This document shows, piece by piece, positions 25,862 to 34,394 of a DNA stretch of 64,000 bases. Below the pieces are notes generated by a model. That model worked only from the letters and a program-made list of their open reading frames with translations. It was not told where the DNA came from and did no database searches. Source of the stretch: Larkinella humicola (lineage in GTDB: Bacteria > Bacteroidota > Bacteroidia > Cytophagales > Spirosomataceae); contig NZ_VTWS01000012.1 in NCBI RefSeq assembly GCF_008727875.1, positions 121,756-185,755 on the forward strand, read 5' to 3'. Position 1 is the first letter of the stretch. Each line of letters starts with the position of its first letter. The translations under genes and the position numbers were made by a program.

Positions 25862-28285
25862 ATGATTCGCAACTACTTCAAAATTGCCTGGCGGAATCTG
25901 GCCCGTAACCGCGCCTTTTCGGCCATCAACATTGTCGGTCTGGCGTTTGGTCTGGCGTCCTGTCTGCTCATCAGCCTGTATGTGCTGGACGAGTTGAATT
26001 TTGACCGGTATCACGAAAAAGCGGATCGGATCGTTCGTGTCATCTTCCGGGGGACAGTTCAGGGGGGAAAAATGAACGAATCGCACGTGATGCCACCGAC
26101 GGCGCAGGCTCTCAAGGCGGATTATCCGGAGGTGCTGGAGTCAACCCGTTTGCGGCAGGCGGGGTCGCCAACGGTGGTGCTGGGCGATCAGAACTATACC
26201 GGTAACCAGATGGCGTTTGCAGACGCCAATTTCTTTCAGGTCTTCACGCTGCCTTTTCGGAAAGGTGACGCCAAAACCGCCCTGCTGGAACCGAATACCG
26301 TCGTGATTTCGGAACAACTGGCGGCTAAATATTTTGGAAAAGCCGACCCCATTGGCAAGACCCTGGCATTCAAAAACGCGTCTTCGGTTTTTAAAGTTAC
26401 CGGAGTCATGGAAAAAATACCGGCGAATTCGCACTTTCACTTCGACCTGTTTGCTTCGATGGCTAGTTTTGAAGACGCGAAATCGCCGTCCTGGATGATT
26501 TCGGAGTTTTTTACGTACCTGGTTCTCCCGGAGGGTTACGATTACAAACAACTGGAAGCGAAACTGCCCCAAACCGTAGAAAAATACATGGGGCCGCAAC
26601 TCAAGAAGGCGATGGGCGTGAGCATGGCTGAGTTCCGCAAAGGCGGCAACGACCTGGGCCTATACCTGCAACCGTTGACGGACATTCACCTGCATTCGTC
26701 AGATTTTGCCTACGATTTGGGAAATAATGGAGACATCAAGTACGTCTATATTTTCGGAGCCGTCGCCCTCATCATGCTGCTCATTGCCTGCATCAATTTT
26801 ATGAATCTCTCGACGGCGAGTGCGTCCAAACGGGCAAGGGAAGTGGGCGTTCGGAAGGTGATGGGTTCTCAGAAGAAAGAGTTGGTCTGGCAGTTTTTGC
26901 TGGAATCGATACTGTTGTCGTTCATTGCGCTGGTGCTGGCCAGTATTTTTGCGTTTGCCGCGCTACCGCTGTTTAACAGCTTGTCTGGCAAGAATTTAAG
27001 CTTGCAGCTTGATGCGGTTCCTACGCTGTTGCCCGGTATTTTGCTTTTCGGACTGTTGGTTGGCGTTCTGGCGGGCAGTTACCCGGCTTTTTTTCTGGCG
27101 TCGTTCAAACCGGTTGCGGTGTTGAAAGGCCGGTTTACGTCCGGCAAAAAGAGCATTGGGTTGCGGAGTGGGCTGGTGGTCGTTCAGTTTTTCATTTCCA
27201 TTACCTTGATGATCGGCACCACGATTGTGTATCAGCAACTTAGTTACATCCAGAACAAGAAGCTGGGCTACAACAAAGACCAGGTGCTGGTTTTACCGGA
27301 CGCCTGGGCGTTGGGGAAAAATCAGGAGGTGTTTCGGGACGAACTGCTTCGGGACCCGCGTGTGGCCACGGTCAGTTCCTCAGGTTATTTACCGGCGGGA
27401 CCGTCGTACAACAACAACTTTATGGTTTACCCCGATAACCAGACCACGCAGTTTGTGAAAACGCTGCGGTACGATGTCGATGTCAATTACATTCCGGCGC
27501 TGGGGATGGAGATGGCGGCTGGCCGGAATTTTTCCAGCGACTTCGGAACGGATTCGTCGGCGGTCATCATCAACGAAACCGCAGCGGCTCAGTTAGGCTG
27601 GAAGGGAAATGCCCTGAACCGGACGATCACCAATATGAACAATGAGGGCAACAAAGGCACGTACCGGGTGATTGGTGTTGTAAAAGATTTCCACTTCAAA
27701 TCCTTTCACGAGCGCATTTCGCCCCTCGTGATGGTGTTGGGGAAAGGTGCCGGAACGATGATCGTGAAAATAAAAACCAAGGACGTTACCGGTTTATTGG
27801 CCAGCATGAAAAGGAATTGGGATGTTTTCAAACCCGAACAGCCTTTTTCCTACTCGTTTCTGGACGAACGCTTCAACGATACCTACAAAGCCGAGCAGAA
27901 AATCGGTCAGATTCTGGGCCTGTTCGCCGGTTTGACTATTTTCGTGGCCTGTTTAGGCCTGTTTGGCCTCGCTACGTTTACCGCCGAACAGCGCACCAAG
28001 GAGATTGGCGTTCGGAAAGTACTGGGGGCATCAATCAGCAGCATCGTCGGGCTGATTTCCAAAGACTTCCTCAAGCTGGTGCTGATCGCGATGGTGCTGG
28101 CTGCTCCGGTTGCGTGGTATGCAATGAGCCTTTGGCTCCAAAGTTTTGAATACCAGGTGTCTATCGCGTGGTGGATGTTCGTTCTGGCCGGTTTGCTGGC
28201 GATTGGGGTCGCTTTGTTCACCATCAGTTTTCAATCCATCAAAGCGGCCTTGATGAATCCGGTGACCAGTTTGCGGGGGGAGTAG
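25862..28285 (+). CDS. FtsX/MacB-type ABC transporter permease (duplicated, 807 aa)
   Basis: This is an 807-residue inner-membrane protein from the ATG at 25862 (MIRNYFKIAWRNLARNRAFS). It has two MacB_PCD-FtsX halves, each with a periplasmic domain and a group of TM helices: TM1 about 20-42, then TMs around 290-315, 340-365 and 390-415, a second long N-segment helix at about 435-455, and three C-terminal helices at about 690-800. The conserved LSTASASKRAREVGVRKVMGS and TFTAEQRTKEIGVRKVLGAS motifs occur once in each half. There is no ATPase gene next to it. Bacteroidota carry many such lone permeases, thought to work as mechanotransmitters or efflux components. The tandem palindrome upstream suggests dedicated control. 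Confidence 0.93.
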   Translation: MIRNYFKIAWRNLARNRAFSAINIVGLAFGLASCLLISLYVLDELNFDRYHEKADRIVRVIFRGTVQGGKMNESHVMPPTAQALKADYPEVLESTRLRQAGSPTVVLGDQNYTGNQMAFADANFFQVFTLPFRKGDAKTALLEPNTVVISEQLAAKYFGKADPIGKTLAFKNASSVFKVTGVMEKIPANSHFHFDLFASMASFEDAKSPSWMISEFFTYLVLPEGYDYKQLEAKLPQTVEKYMGPQLKKAMGVSMAEFRKGGNDLGLYLQPLTDIHLHSSDFAYDLGNNGDIKYVYIFGAVALIMLLIACINFMNLSTASASKRAREVGVRKVMGSQKKELVWQFLLESILLSFIALVLASIFAFAALPLFNSLSGKNLSLQLDAVPTLLPGILLFGLLVGVLAGSYPAFFLASFKPVAVLKGRFTSGKKSIGLRSGLVVVQFFISITLMIGTTIVYQQLSYIQNKKLGYNKDQVLVLPDAWALGKNQEVFRDELLRDPRVATVSSSGYLPAGPSYNNNFMVYPDNQTTQFVKTLRYDVDVNYIPALGMEMAAGRNFSSDFGTDSSAVIINETAAAQLGWKGNALNRTITNMNNEGNKGTYRVIGVVKDFHFKSFHERISPLVMVLGKGAGTMIVKIKTKDVTGLLASMKRNWDVFKPEQPFSYSFLDERFNDTYKAEQKIGQILGLFAGLTIFVACLGLFGLATFTAEQRTKEIGVRKVLGASISSIVGLISKDFLKLVLIAMVLAAPVAWYAMSLWLQSFEYQVSIAWWMFVLAGLLAIGVALFTISFQSIKAALMNPVTSLRGE

Positions 28286-28297
28286 AATAGGAGAGGT

Positions 28298-28346
28298 GAG
28301 ACAAGCGACAAGACCGGTATTGATCAACGGTTTTGTCGCTTGTCTC
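28298..28346. terminator. Bidirectional terminator-like hairpin
   Basis: GAGACAAGCGACAA (28298-28311) is exactly complementary to TTGTCGCTTGTCTC (28333-28346). It lies between the convergent FtsX permease and serine hydrolase genes. T-runs on either side are weak, so it may depend on other factors. Confidence 0.6.
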
Positions 28347-28352
28347 TCATTC

Positions 28353-30035
28353 TTAGTTAATACAGGGAATATAATATAATGCTTTCCGGTTTTTAATCTT
28401 GACAAAATCGATATGATAGGCACGCTGGGTGTTCACTTCCAGTGACGTGACTTCGTGGTTGCTTCCTCGCTTAAAGAATAGATCGGCTTTGAGATCACAC
28501 GGAGCGATGAAGCCATCGACAAAGTAGTTGATTAGCTCGCATTCACCCCCCGACGCGAAACGGGCAATTAGCCTTTTATTCTTTTTCCTGATTTTAACCC
28601 ACCCACCTACTTCTTTGGAGTAGTAGTTGCCCACATAGCTTTCTGAATGAATCGGATTGATAAGGGACATGTCGGTTTTGTGATAGCGCATCGGCTCCGA
28701 AGAGGATGGGTACACGACCAGTTCTTTAGTCGTATCAAAGGACAAAAGAATATCATGAAAACGAAACAACTTTTCAGTAATCGGCTTCAATAAGGTGCCT
28801 GATAATAGGAGGCCATGTGGCCCAAGTGAAATATCCACATCACGGGCACTGTGACTGCTTTTGTAGAGTCCCACATAGCGGTTCAGTTTTTCGATATTGA
28901 CTGCCATGTTTTCGACTTTTTCTTTTTCTTGTGGAGGGGAAAGGTAGGTAGGCCCCACCAGTATTCCGGCAACTTCCAGGGCGGGGTCTCTTCCCGTCGT
29001 ATCCAGCGTGGAAGTATTACTGAGCCAGGCGATGGATAGTCCCGTATCCGGTAAACAAATCAGTTTGGCGCGGTAACCAGCCGTTGCTCCACCGTGTTGA
29101 AAAACCCGTTTTGTCGGGCTTCCTTCAATAAATAATCCCGCAGCATACGTATTGAAAATGAGGGTGCTGGCTGTATCCAACCCAATTTGTTTAGACCGTA
29201 ATGCGTTGCCGCCCAACCGGGCACTCAGGTAAAATTCACTCCATTTTAGCAGATCTTCGGCGGTCGTTAGCAAGCCGCCTGAACCGTGGATATTATTTTC
29301 TGGCATCGACTTGCAGAAACGGCCGTCCTTGATGTCATAGGCGGTGCTGCGCATTGGAACCACTTCGGTATAGTCGTTGCGCCATTGTGTATGAGTCATC
29401 CCCGCTGGTTGAAAAATAAATTTCCCGGTAAAATCGGCAAACGATGACCCGCTTACTTTTTCGACGAGTATAGCCAGCAGAATATAATTGGAATTGCTGT
29501 ATCGAAATTGCTCTCCTGGAGGGCTATTCAGTTTTTTCTGTCGGCAAATAATCTCAAACACCCGTCCATTATCGAGTATTCTTAGAGAATTGGGCCACCC
29601 TGCCAGTTCAGCTACATCTCCCCATTCACGCAATCCACTGGTGTGATGAATGAGATGTCTGATTCGAATGGGACGCTGATAGACAGGTAACTCGGGAAGA
29701 TATAGGTTGACAGGGTCATCTAAGGTCAGTTTGCCTTGTTTCTCCAAGAGTAATATAGCCGCAGCGGTGAATTGTTTGGAAACGGATCCCGCTTCAATCC
29801 GGGTCTCGGTTGTCATCGGAACACGATGTTCAAGATCAGCAAGTCCCCAGGCTTTGGAGTAAACCACGCGCCCTTTCAGGCTTATGGAAAGTTGTCCACC
29901 CGGCTTATTTGGGCTATAAAAACGAAGTGCGCTGTCAATGCTGGCCACCTTGTCATCGTTAAAACTCACTATTTCCTGCGCATGGATCTGGAAAGCGATA
30001 AAACACAAAATGAAAATCAACCTTTTTGATGACAT
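28353..30035 (-). CDS. Exported serine hydrolase, class C beta-lactamase/PBP fold
   Basis: This 560-residue protein has a signal peptide ending near residue 19 (IHAQE). The catalytic domain (about 30-360) has the three active-site motifs of the family: SVSK in IEAGSVSKQFTAAAIL, YSN in FRYSNSNYILL, and HGG in VFQHGGATAGY replacing KTG. Residues about 380-560 form a lipocalin-like beta domain, as in many Bacteroidota paralogues. Relatives are esterases, D-aminopeptidases or peptidases; true beta-lactam hydrolysis is unlikely. The gene is visibly richer in A and T than its neighbours, which hints at a different history. It is convergent with the FtsX permease. Confidence 0.9.
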   Translation of the reverse strand: MSSKRLIFILCFIAFQIHAQEIVSFNDDKVASIDSALRFYSPNKPGGQLSISLKGRVVYSKAWGLADLEHRVPMTTETRIEAGSVSKQFTAAAILLLEKQGKLTLDDPVNLYLPELPVYQRPIRIRHLIHHTSGLREWGDVAELAGWPNSLRILDNGRVFEIICRQKKLNSPPGEQFRYSNSNYILLAILVEKVSGSSFADFTGKFIFQPAGMTHTQWRNDYTEVVPMRSTAYDIKDGRFCKSMPENNIHGSGGLLTTAEDLLKWSEFYLSARLGGNALRSKQIGLDTASTLIFNTYAAGLFIEGSPTKRVFQHGGATAGYRAKLICLPDTGLSIAWLSNTSTLDTTGRDPALEVAGILVGPTYLSPPQEKEKVENMAVNIEKLNRYVGLYKSSHSARDVDISLGPHGLLLSGTLLKPITEKLFRFHDILLSFDTTKELVVYPSSSEPMRYHKTDMSLINPIHSESYVGNYYSKEVGGWVKIRKKNKRLIARFASGGECELINYFVDGFIAPCDLKADLFFKRGSNHEVTSLEVNTQRAYHIDFVKIKNRKALYYIPCIN

Positions 30036-30130
30036 AACTACTATCTGATATATAAAAGAATATTATATAACAAGGATAGTAAATAATTCATCCTTTGCAA
30101 AGCATTTGCAGGCATTATTCATCATCTCCC

Positions 30131-30961
30131 TCAATAAAACCGCCCGGTTTTGCTGATACAGACATTCCCCTGCGCCAGTTGCTTCAGAAACTGCCGGGGC
30201 GTCAGGCCGAGGTAATACTGAAAATCTTTGATGAGGTGGCTGTGATCGTGATACCCAAACGTCAGCACCAGATTGAGCCAGTCGGGCGGTTGTGGATGTT
30301 GTCGGGTTAGCAAATTGAGGAGGTTTCGGAATCGGAGAAATCGGGTTAGTTCCTTGGCCGAATAACCCAGATGCGTTTGAAACCGCATCTGAATACGCCG
30401 GGCTGAAACCTGCTGCGTTTCGGCCAGCACCTTGATCGGATCGACGACCGCATCCCGGAAATAGGGAATGCTTTCCCGCAAAGAATCTGATGTCGCATTA
30501 GTCGGCGCAACGAACGTTAATGCATACGCATTGAGCAACGAGATCCGGTCAGCCAGTTCAGACAGGGGGGCCAATTGCTCCCACAGTTCCGAAAAACAAT
30601 TCTTGTTGAGCAAAACGTCCGGATCGTGCCAATCGCCGGTTTTAAGTTCCTGCATCGATACGCCCAGTAGCCGGTAAAAACCGTCGAGCGTAAAGTTCAC
30701 TACGATCAGATCGGTCCCCGCGGGCAGTTCATACGTTAGCATTTTTTGCAACGGCCCCAGCACGGCGGTTTTCTGAATGACATAGGTTGCACCGCCCAAA
30801 GCAATCGGAATGGCCGGACCCAGATTGAACACCAGCAACATCTCGTAGTTGGGCATCAATTGCAGTGTGACCGGTTGCTCTTCCGGAGAAAGCTGTACGC
30901 AATAATAATGGCTGAATACCGTCGCCAGCCGTTCGTCGGCATCAATAAGCTGACTGTTCAT
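30131..30961 (-). CDS. AraC-family transcriptional regulator
   Basis: This is a 276-residue protein from the ATG at 30961; a start 20 codons upstream adds unconserved sequence overlapping the palindrome. The N-terminal part is an unassigned cupin-like sensor (LVFNLGPAIPIALGG, LPAGTDLIVVNFTLDGFYRLLG). The C-terminal 90 residues are an AraC double helix-turn-helix: VSARRIQMRFQTHLGYSAKE, then FGYHDHSHLIKDFQYYLGLTPRQF. The gene is transcribed leftward, between the two class C-like serine hydrolases. Its targets are not evident. An 81-base perfect palindrome begins just upstream of its start. Confidence 0.9.
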   Translation of the reverse strand: MNSQLIDADERLATVFSHYYCVQLSPEEQPVTLQLMPNYEMLLVFNLGPAIPIALGGATYVIQKTAVLGPLQKMLTYELPAGTDLIVVNFTLDGFYRLLGVSMQELKTGDWHDPDVLLNKNCFSELWEQLAPLSELADRISLLNAYALTFVAPTNATSDSLRESIPYFRDAVVDPIKVLAETQQVSARRIQMRFQTHLGYSAKELTRFLRFRNLLNLLTRQHPQPPDWLNLVLTFGYHDHSHLIKDFQYYLGLTPRQFLKQLAQGNVCISKTGRFY

Positions 30962-30993
30962 GCGCGAAGTAAACGAACAATATGGCAAAAAGT

Positions 30994-31074
30994 GCACGGA
31001 GTCGTCAGCTAACGGCAACACCCGTCAGGTCTTCAAGACCTGACGGGTGTTGCCGTTAGCTGACGACTCCGTGC
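30994..31074. repeat. 81-base perfect palindrome with a one-base centre
   Basis: The arms 30994-31033 and 31035-31074 are 40 bases each and perfectly complementary; the centre base is 31034. The middle reads GTCAGGTCTTCAAGACCTGAC and the ends GCACGGAGTC/GACTCCGTGC. It fills the space between the AraC start and the DJ-1 stop. With no loop it could extrude as a cruciform. Confidence 0.93.
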
Positions 31075-31084
31075 GGGAAACCGC

Positions 31085-31654
31085 TTACGCGTGTTGCCCG
31101 GCGTGAGCGCCTTCGCGAATCTCTTCAATCATTTTTCGGTTAAACGCCGGAATGTCGTCCGGTTTCCGGCTCGTGACCAGACCCTGATCCGTCACCACTT
31201 CTTCGTCGACCCAGTTGGCTCCGGCATTGATCAGATCCGTCTTGATGGACGGATACGACGTTACCGTACGGCCTTGCAACACATCCGCTTCGATGAGCAT
31301 AATCGGAGCATGACAGATGGCGGCAACCGGTTTTTGTTCTTCAAAAAAGTGCCGGACAAACGCAACGGCTTTCTTATCCACCCGCAGGTGATCGGGATTC
31401 ATGACTCCGCCCGGCAGCAGCAAAGCGTCGTAGCTGTTGGCGTCGGCATCGTCCAGAACAACATCGACGGCGAACGAATCGCCCCAGTCGGTCATGGCCC
31501 AGCCTTTCACTTCACCACCCTTCGGCGCGATCAAATGCGTTTCGGCTCCGGCTTCCTGCAAGGCCTTCCGGGGCTCCGTCAGTTCGACCTGTTCAAATCC
31601 GTCGGTCAGCAGAATCGCCACTTTCTTTCCCTTCAATCTTTGCTGATTTTCCAT
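31085..31654 (-). CDS. DJ-1/PfpI-family protein (YhbO-like)
   Basis: This is a 189-residue protein from the ATG at 31654 (MENQQRLKGKKVAILLTDGF); longer in-frame extensions run into the neighbouring gene. The fold is a flavodoxin-like DJ-1/PfpI domain with FEQVELTEPRKALQEAGAE, YDALLLPGGVMNPDHLR and the nucleophile elbow AAICHAPIMLIEA carrying the catalytic Cys. The nearby Glu (FEQVELTEP) fits the usual Glu-Cys pair. Family members are linked to protein deglycation, glyoxalase activity or stress protection. It is 52 bases downstream of the class C-like gene on the same strand and may share its transcript. Confidence 0.93.
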   Translation of the reverse strand: MENQQRLKGKKVAILLTDGFEQVELTEPRKALQEAGAETHLIAPKGGEVKGWAMTDWGDSFAVDVVLDDADANSYDALLLPGGVMNPDHLRVDKKAVAFVRHFFEEQKPVAAICHAPIMLIEADVLQGRTVTSYPSIKTDLINAGANWVDEEVVTDQGLVTSRKPDDIPAFNRKMIEEIREGAHAGQHA

Positions 31655-31706
31655 GATTACGTGAGAATTGGTTATGCTAACGTAACCGTGAAAAAAGAAG
31701 AAGGTT

Positions 31707-33200
31707 TTATTCTTTCCTGAAATCCATTCCTCCGAAAACCAGCGCATCGACCTGGCCCGAATTTCCCAGACTGAACCGGGCCAGCGCCTTGCCATACCAG
31801 GCTTTCTGGAACGGGCCATAGAACGTATCGAAGTGCCAGTGTGCCAGCGTCGCCTTGAGTGCGTTGTCGTTGATATTGAAAACCAGTTGGTTACCGACTA
31901 CGGTTACTTCGGCCTTCCCGTACAGCGGACTGGTGTATTTTCCGGCATACGCCTTCAGTGGCAACGACGGAGCGGTGTTAAGAATCCGCTTTTCCTGAAA
32001 TTCTCTGGCGGACTTTTTACCCGCTTCCCGGATACCGGCATACAGTTTTTTAAACTCGGTGTTCCAGTCGCGGTTGCCACCGAGCGCGAAGAAGTCGAGG
32101 GTTTTGTAGAGCAGCACATGCCGCACCTCGGCGTGGTCGTAATTCCCGAAGACGTACACCCCCAGTTTTTCGTCGGGTAACTGCCCGGTAATGGCGGTCA
32201 GTCCGCCTAGACTTCCGGTATGAAAATTGACCTTGTGGCCCCGGTAATCGTGCTGGTACCAGCCCAATCCGTAGGTGAGCCAGTTGGGTTTCAGAATTTG
32301 CATGGTCGGGTACTCATCGTCCGGTACCATCGCCTGAGGTTTGAAAATTTCCGACCAGGTTGCCGGTTTCACCAGCCGTCCCCCGCTGTATTTGCTGCTG
32401 TCGAGCATGCAAATCACCCACTTGCTCATGTCGTCGACCGACGACCAAACCGCCCCCGCCGAACCGATTTCACTATCCGCGCCGTAGTCGATCACCCGAA
32501 TGGTGTCGTTGACGTTGAAATGTGGTTTGGTCATGTTGGTACTTTTGCTCAGACCCCGTTTGGGAGCGGTTTGGGTCATGCCCAGCGGATTGAAAATGCG
32601 CTCCTGCATGACCTCCGCCCACGTTTTCCCGGTAAGCCGTTCGATGATCCGCCCGGCGGCTGAATACATGATGTTCTGGTAAATGAAGCCTGATCGCAGC
32701 GAATAACTCGGTTTGACGTAGACCATCCGCCGGAACATTTCCTGAGCCGGAATGGTCATGGCCCCCGTGAAAAAATCGGTGCTTCCAATGCCGGTATTGT
32801 GCGTCAGCAGGTCGCGCACTTTCACTTCCCGCGTCAGATACGGATCGGAGAACTGGAGTTCCGGCAGGTATTTGTAAACCGGATCATCCCACGACACCTT
32901 GCCTTCATCGACCAGCATGCCCATCAGCGTTACCGTCATGGCTTTGGTGGTAGACGCGCAGGCAAACAAGGTTTGCGTATCGACGGGTTCGGATTTGCCC
33001 AGTTCCCGGACACCATAGCCCTTTTTGAAAAGCACCTGATTGTCTCTCACCACCGTGATGGCCAGACCCGGAACGTCCCATTCCTTGCGAACCGCTTCCA
33101 CGTAGGCATCAAATTCCTGGAGTTGTCTGGCCGTCGGTTTTTTCTGTGCAAAGGAGGTCAGGGCGTTCAGAACGAGGGCGATGATCGCGAAGGTCTTCAT
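31707..33200 (-). CDS. Exported serine hydrolase, class C beta-lactamase/PBP fold with DUF3471-like tail
   Basis: This 497-residue protein has a signal peptide ending near residue 18 (LTSFAQ). Active-site motifs are STTK in LFACASTTKAMTVTL, a YxN-type Tyr in SGFIYQNIMYSAAG, and HTG in VNFHTGSLGGLTA. The C-terminal about 100 residues (YAGKYTSPLYGKAEVTVVGN) are a DUF3471-type beta domain. Its ATG overlaps the stop of the class A enzyme by one base (TAATG), so the two are translationally coupled. The pair could act on peptidoglycan peptides or D-amino-acid peptides; resistance is not shown. Confidence 0.92.
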   Translation of the reverse strand: MKTFAIIALVLNALTSFAQKKPTARQLQEFDAYVEAVRKEWDVPGLAITVVRDNQVLFKKGYGVRELGKSEPVDTQTLFACASTTKAMTVTLMGMLVDEGKVSWDDPVYKYLPELQFSDPYLTREVKVRDLLTHNTGIGSTDFFTGAMTIPAQEMFRRMVYVKPSYSLRSGFIYQNIMYSAAGRIIERLTGKTWAEVMQERIFNPLGMTQTAPKRGLSKSTNMTKPHFNVNDTIRVIDYGADSEIGSAGAVWSSVDDMSKWVICMLDSSKYSGGRLVKPATWSEIFKPQAMVPDDEYPTMQILKPNWLTYGLGWYQHDYRGHKVNFHTGSLGGLTAITGQLPDEKLGVYVFGNYDHAEVRHVLLYKTLDFFALGGNRDWNTEFKKLYAGIREAGKKSAREFQEKRILNTAPSLPLKAYAGKYTSPLYGKAEVTVVGNQLVFNINDNALKATLAHWHFDTFYGPFQKAWYGKALARFSLGNSGQVDALVFGGMDFRKE

Positions 33201-34273
33201 TACCGAATGGATTGAACCGGCGGCTGAAACAGGAAATAATCGTAAACCGTGCGGCTCAGGTGCGCGATGGTCTGCTCCCGTTCGGCCGCTGCCTGAGAGG
33301 ATGCGGTGATGAAAACCGCAATGACAATGTGACCCGCATCGCCCGGCAGGGTGATGATGCCCACGTCGTCGGTGGCACTGGAATTCAGCGAGCCGGTTTT
33401 GTGGGCTACCACGGTGGCAGGGGGCAGGTAGCCTTTGATGCGCGCCAGACCACCCCGACAGCGTTCCATCACGGCCAGCAGCAGATCGCGGCTTTCGGGT
33501 TTAAGGGCTTTGGCCTGGTAAATCTGGGTCAGCAGGTTCACCATCGCTTCCGGCGTGGAGGTGTCGCGCGGGTCGGCTTCGAGTTTTAACGCGGCCGCCC
33601 GGCGGGTTTCCGGGGTAGCGGCAGCGCCGAGTTTATCGTAGAAACCGACGGTCCATTGGTCGGAGGGCGGCAGGGTGACGCCCTCCAGATCCGCAATCAG
33701 TTCGACGATGGTTCGGTCGACCGACATGCCCTGAATGCCCAGCGCTTTCAGCCGCGCCCGAACCGGTTCCACCCCCCCGACCAGGTTCAGCAGAATGTCC
33801 GTTGCGGAGTTGTCGCTGATGACCATCATCAGTTCCAGCAAATTTTCCACCGAAAGCTGAACGCCCGGTTTGGCAAACAGCGTTTCCAGCGTGCCGCTGC
33901 CCGGATGCAGATCGGACGGTTTCAGATCGACCATGGTCCGAAGGGAGAGATCGCCTTTTTCGATTTTAGTCAGCAGTTCCACGGCAATCGCCACTTTCAC
34001 GGTGCTGGCCATCGGAAACCGCTCCTGAAGATTCATACTCACCTGCTTGCCGGATTCGAGGTGAACCGCGCAAAGGCCGACTTTGCCTTTCGCCAGTTTG
34101 GCGATGCGGTCCAGTTCCTGATTCAGTCGTTGCTCAACGATAGGGGAGGTTGGCTGGACGACGGGCTCCGGTTCTTTTTTCGTTTTTTTGGACTGGCTGA
34201 AACCGGGCGCACTGACCAGGAGCATCACCCAGAGTAGAAAGGGAATGGTGGCGAAGGATAGCTGTTTTTTCAT
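33200..34273 (-). CDS. Class A beta-lactamase-like serine hydrolase
   Basis: This 357-residue protein has a signal peptide (residues 1-26, ending GFSQ) and a charged linker (to about 45). Motifs: S90-T-V-K93 in FPMASTVKVAIAVELL, SDN at 153-155, and KTG at 292-294 in VAHKTGSLNSS. These match class A, including the RCRGGLARIKGYLP segment seen in Bacteroidota enzymes. The omega loop is unusual: DRTIVELIADLEG aligns Ile where Glu166 should be if D-R are matched, with a Glu two residues later. Activity as a true beta-lactamase is therefore uncertain. It is the first gene of a coupled pair with the class C-like enzyme. Beta-lactam use as a substrate would need to be tested. Confidence 0.9.
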   Translation of the reverse strand: MKKQLSFATIPFLLWVMLLVSAPGFSQSKKTKKEPEPVVQPTSPIVEQRLNQELDRIAKLAKGKVGLCAVHLESGKQVSMNLQERFPMASTVKVAIAVELLTKIEKGDLSLRTMVDLKPSDLHPGSGTLETLFAKPGVQLSVENLLELMMVISDNSATDILLNLVGGVEPVRARLKALGIQGMSVDRTIVELIADLEGVTLPPSDQWTVGFYDKLGAAATPETRRAAALKLEADPRDTSTPEAMVNLLTQIYQAKALKPESRDLLLAVMERCRGGLARIKGYLPPATVVAHKTGSLNSSATDDVGIITLPGDAGHIVIAVFITASSQAAAEREQTIAHLSRTVYDYFLFQPPVQSIR

Positions 34274-34305
34274 GAATCGTAAAGTAGGTTGAAATTGCCC
34301 CTAAG

Positions 34306-34386
34306 TTGCCCCTAAATCCCCTAAAGGGGACTTGGACACAGCTTAAGCCGGATGCTTAAAGTCCCCTTTAGGGGATTTAGGGGCAA
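34306..34386. repeat. Inverted repeat, CCCCTAAATCCCC family (28-base arms)
   Basis: TTGCCCCTAAATCCCCTAAA followed by GGGGACTT (34306-34333) is exactly complementary to 34359-34386. GCCGGATGC lies in the loop. It lies between the gamma-synthase stop and the class A enzyme start, both leftward. Confidence 0.9.
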
Positions 34387-34394
34387 ATGTTGAG

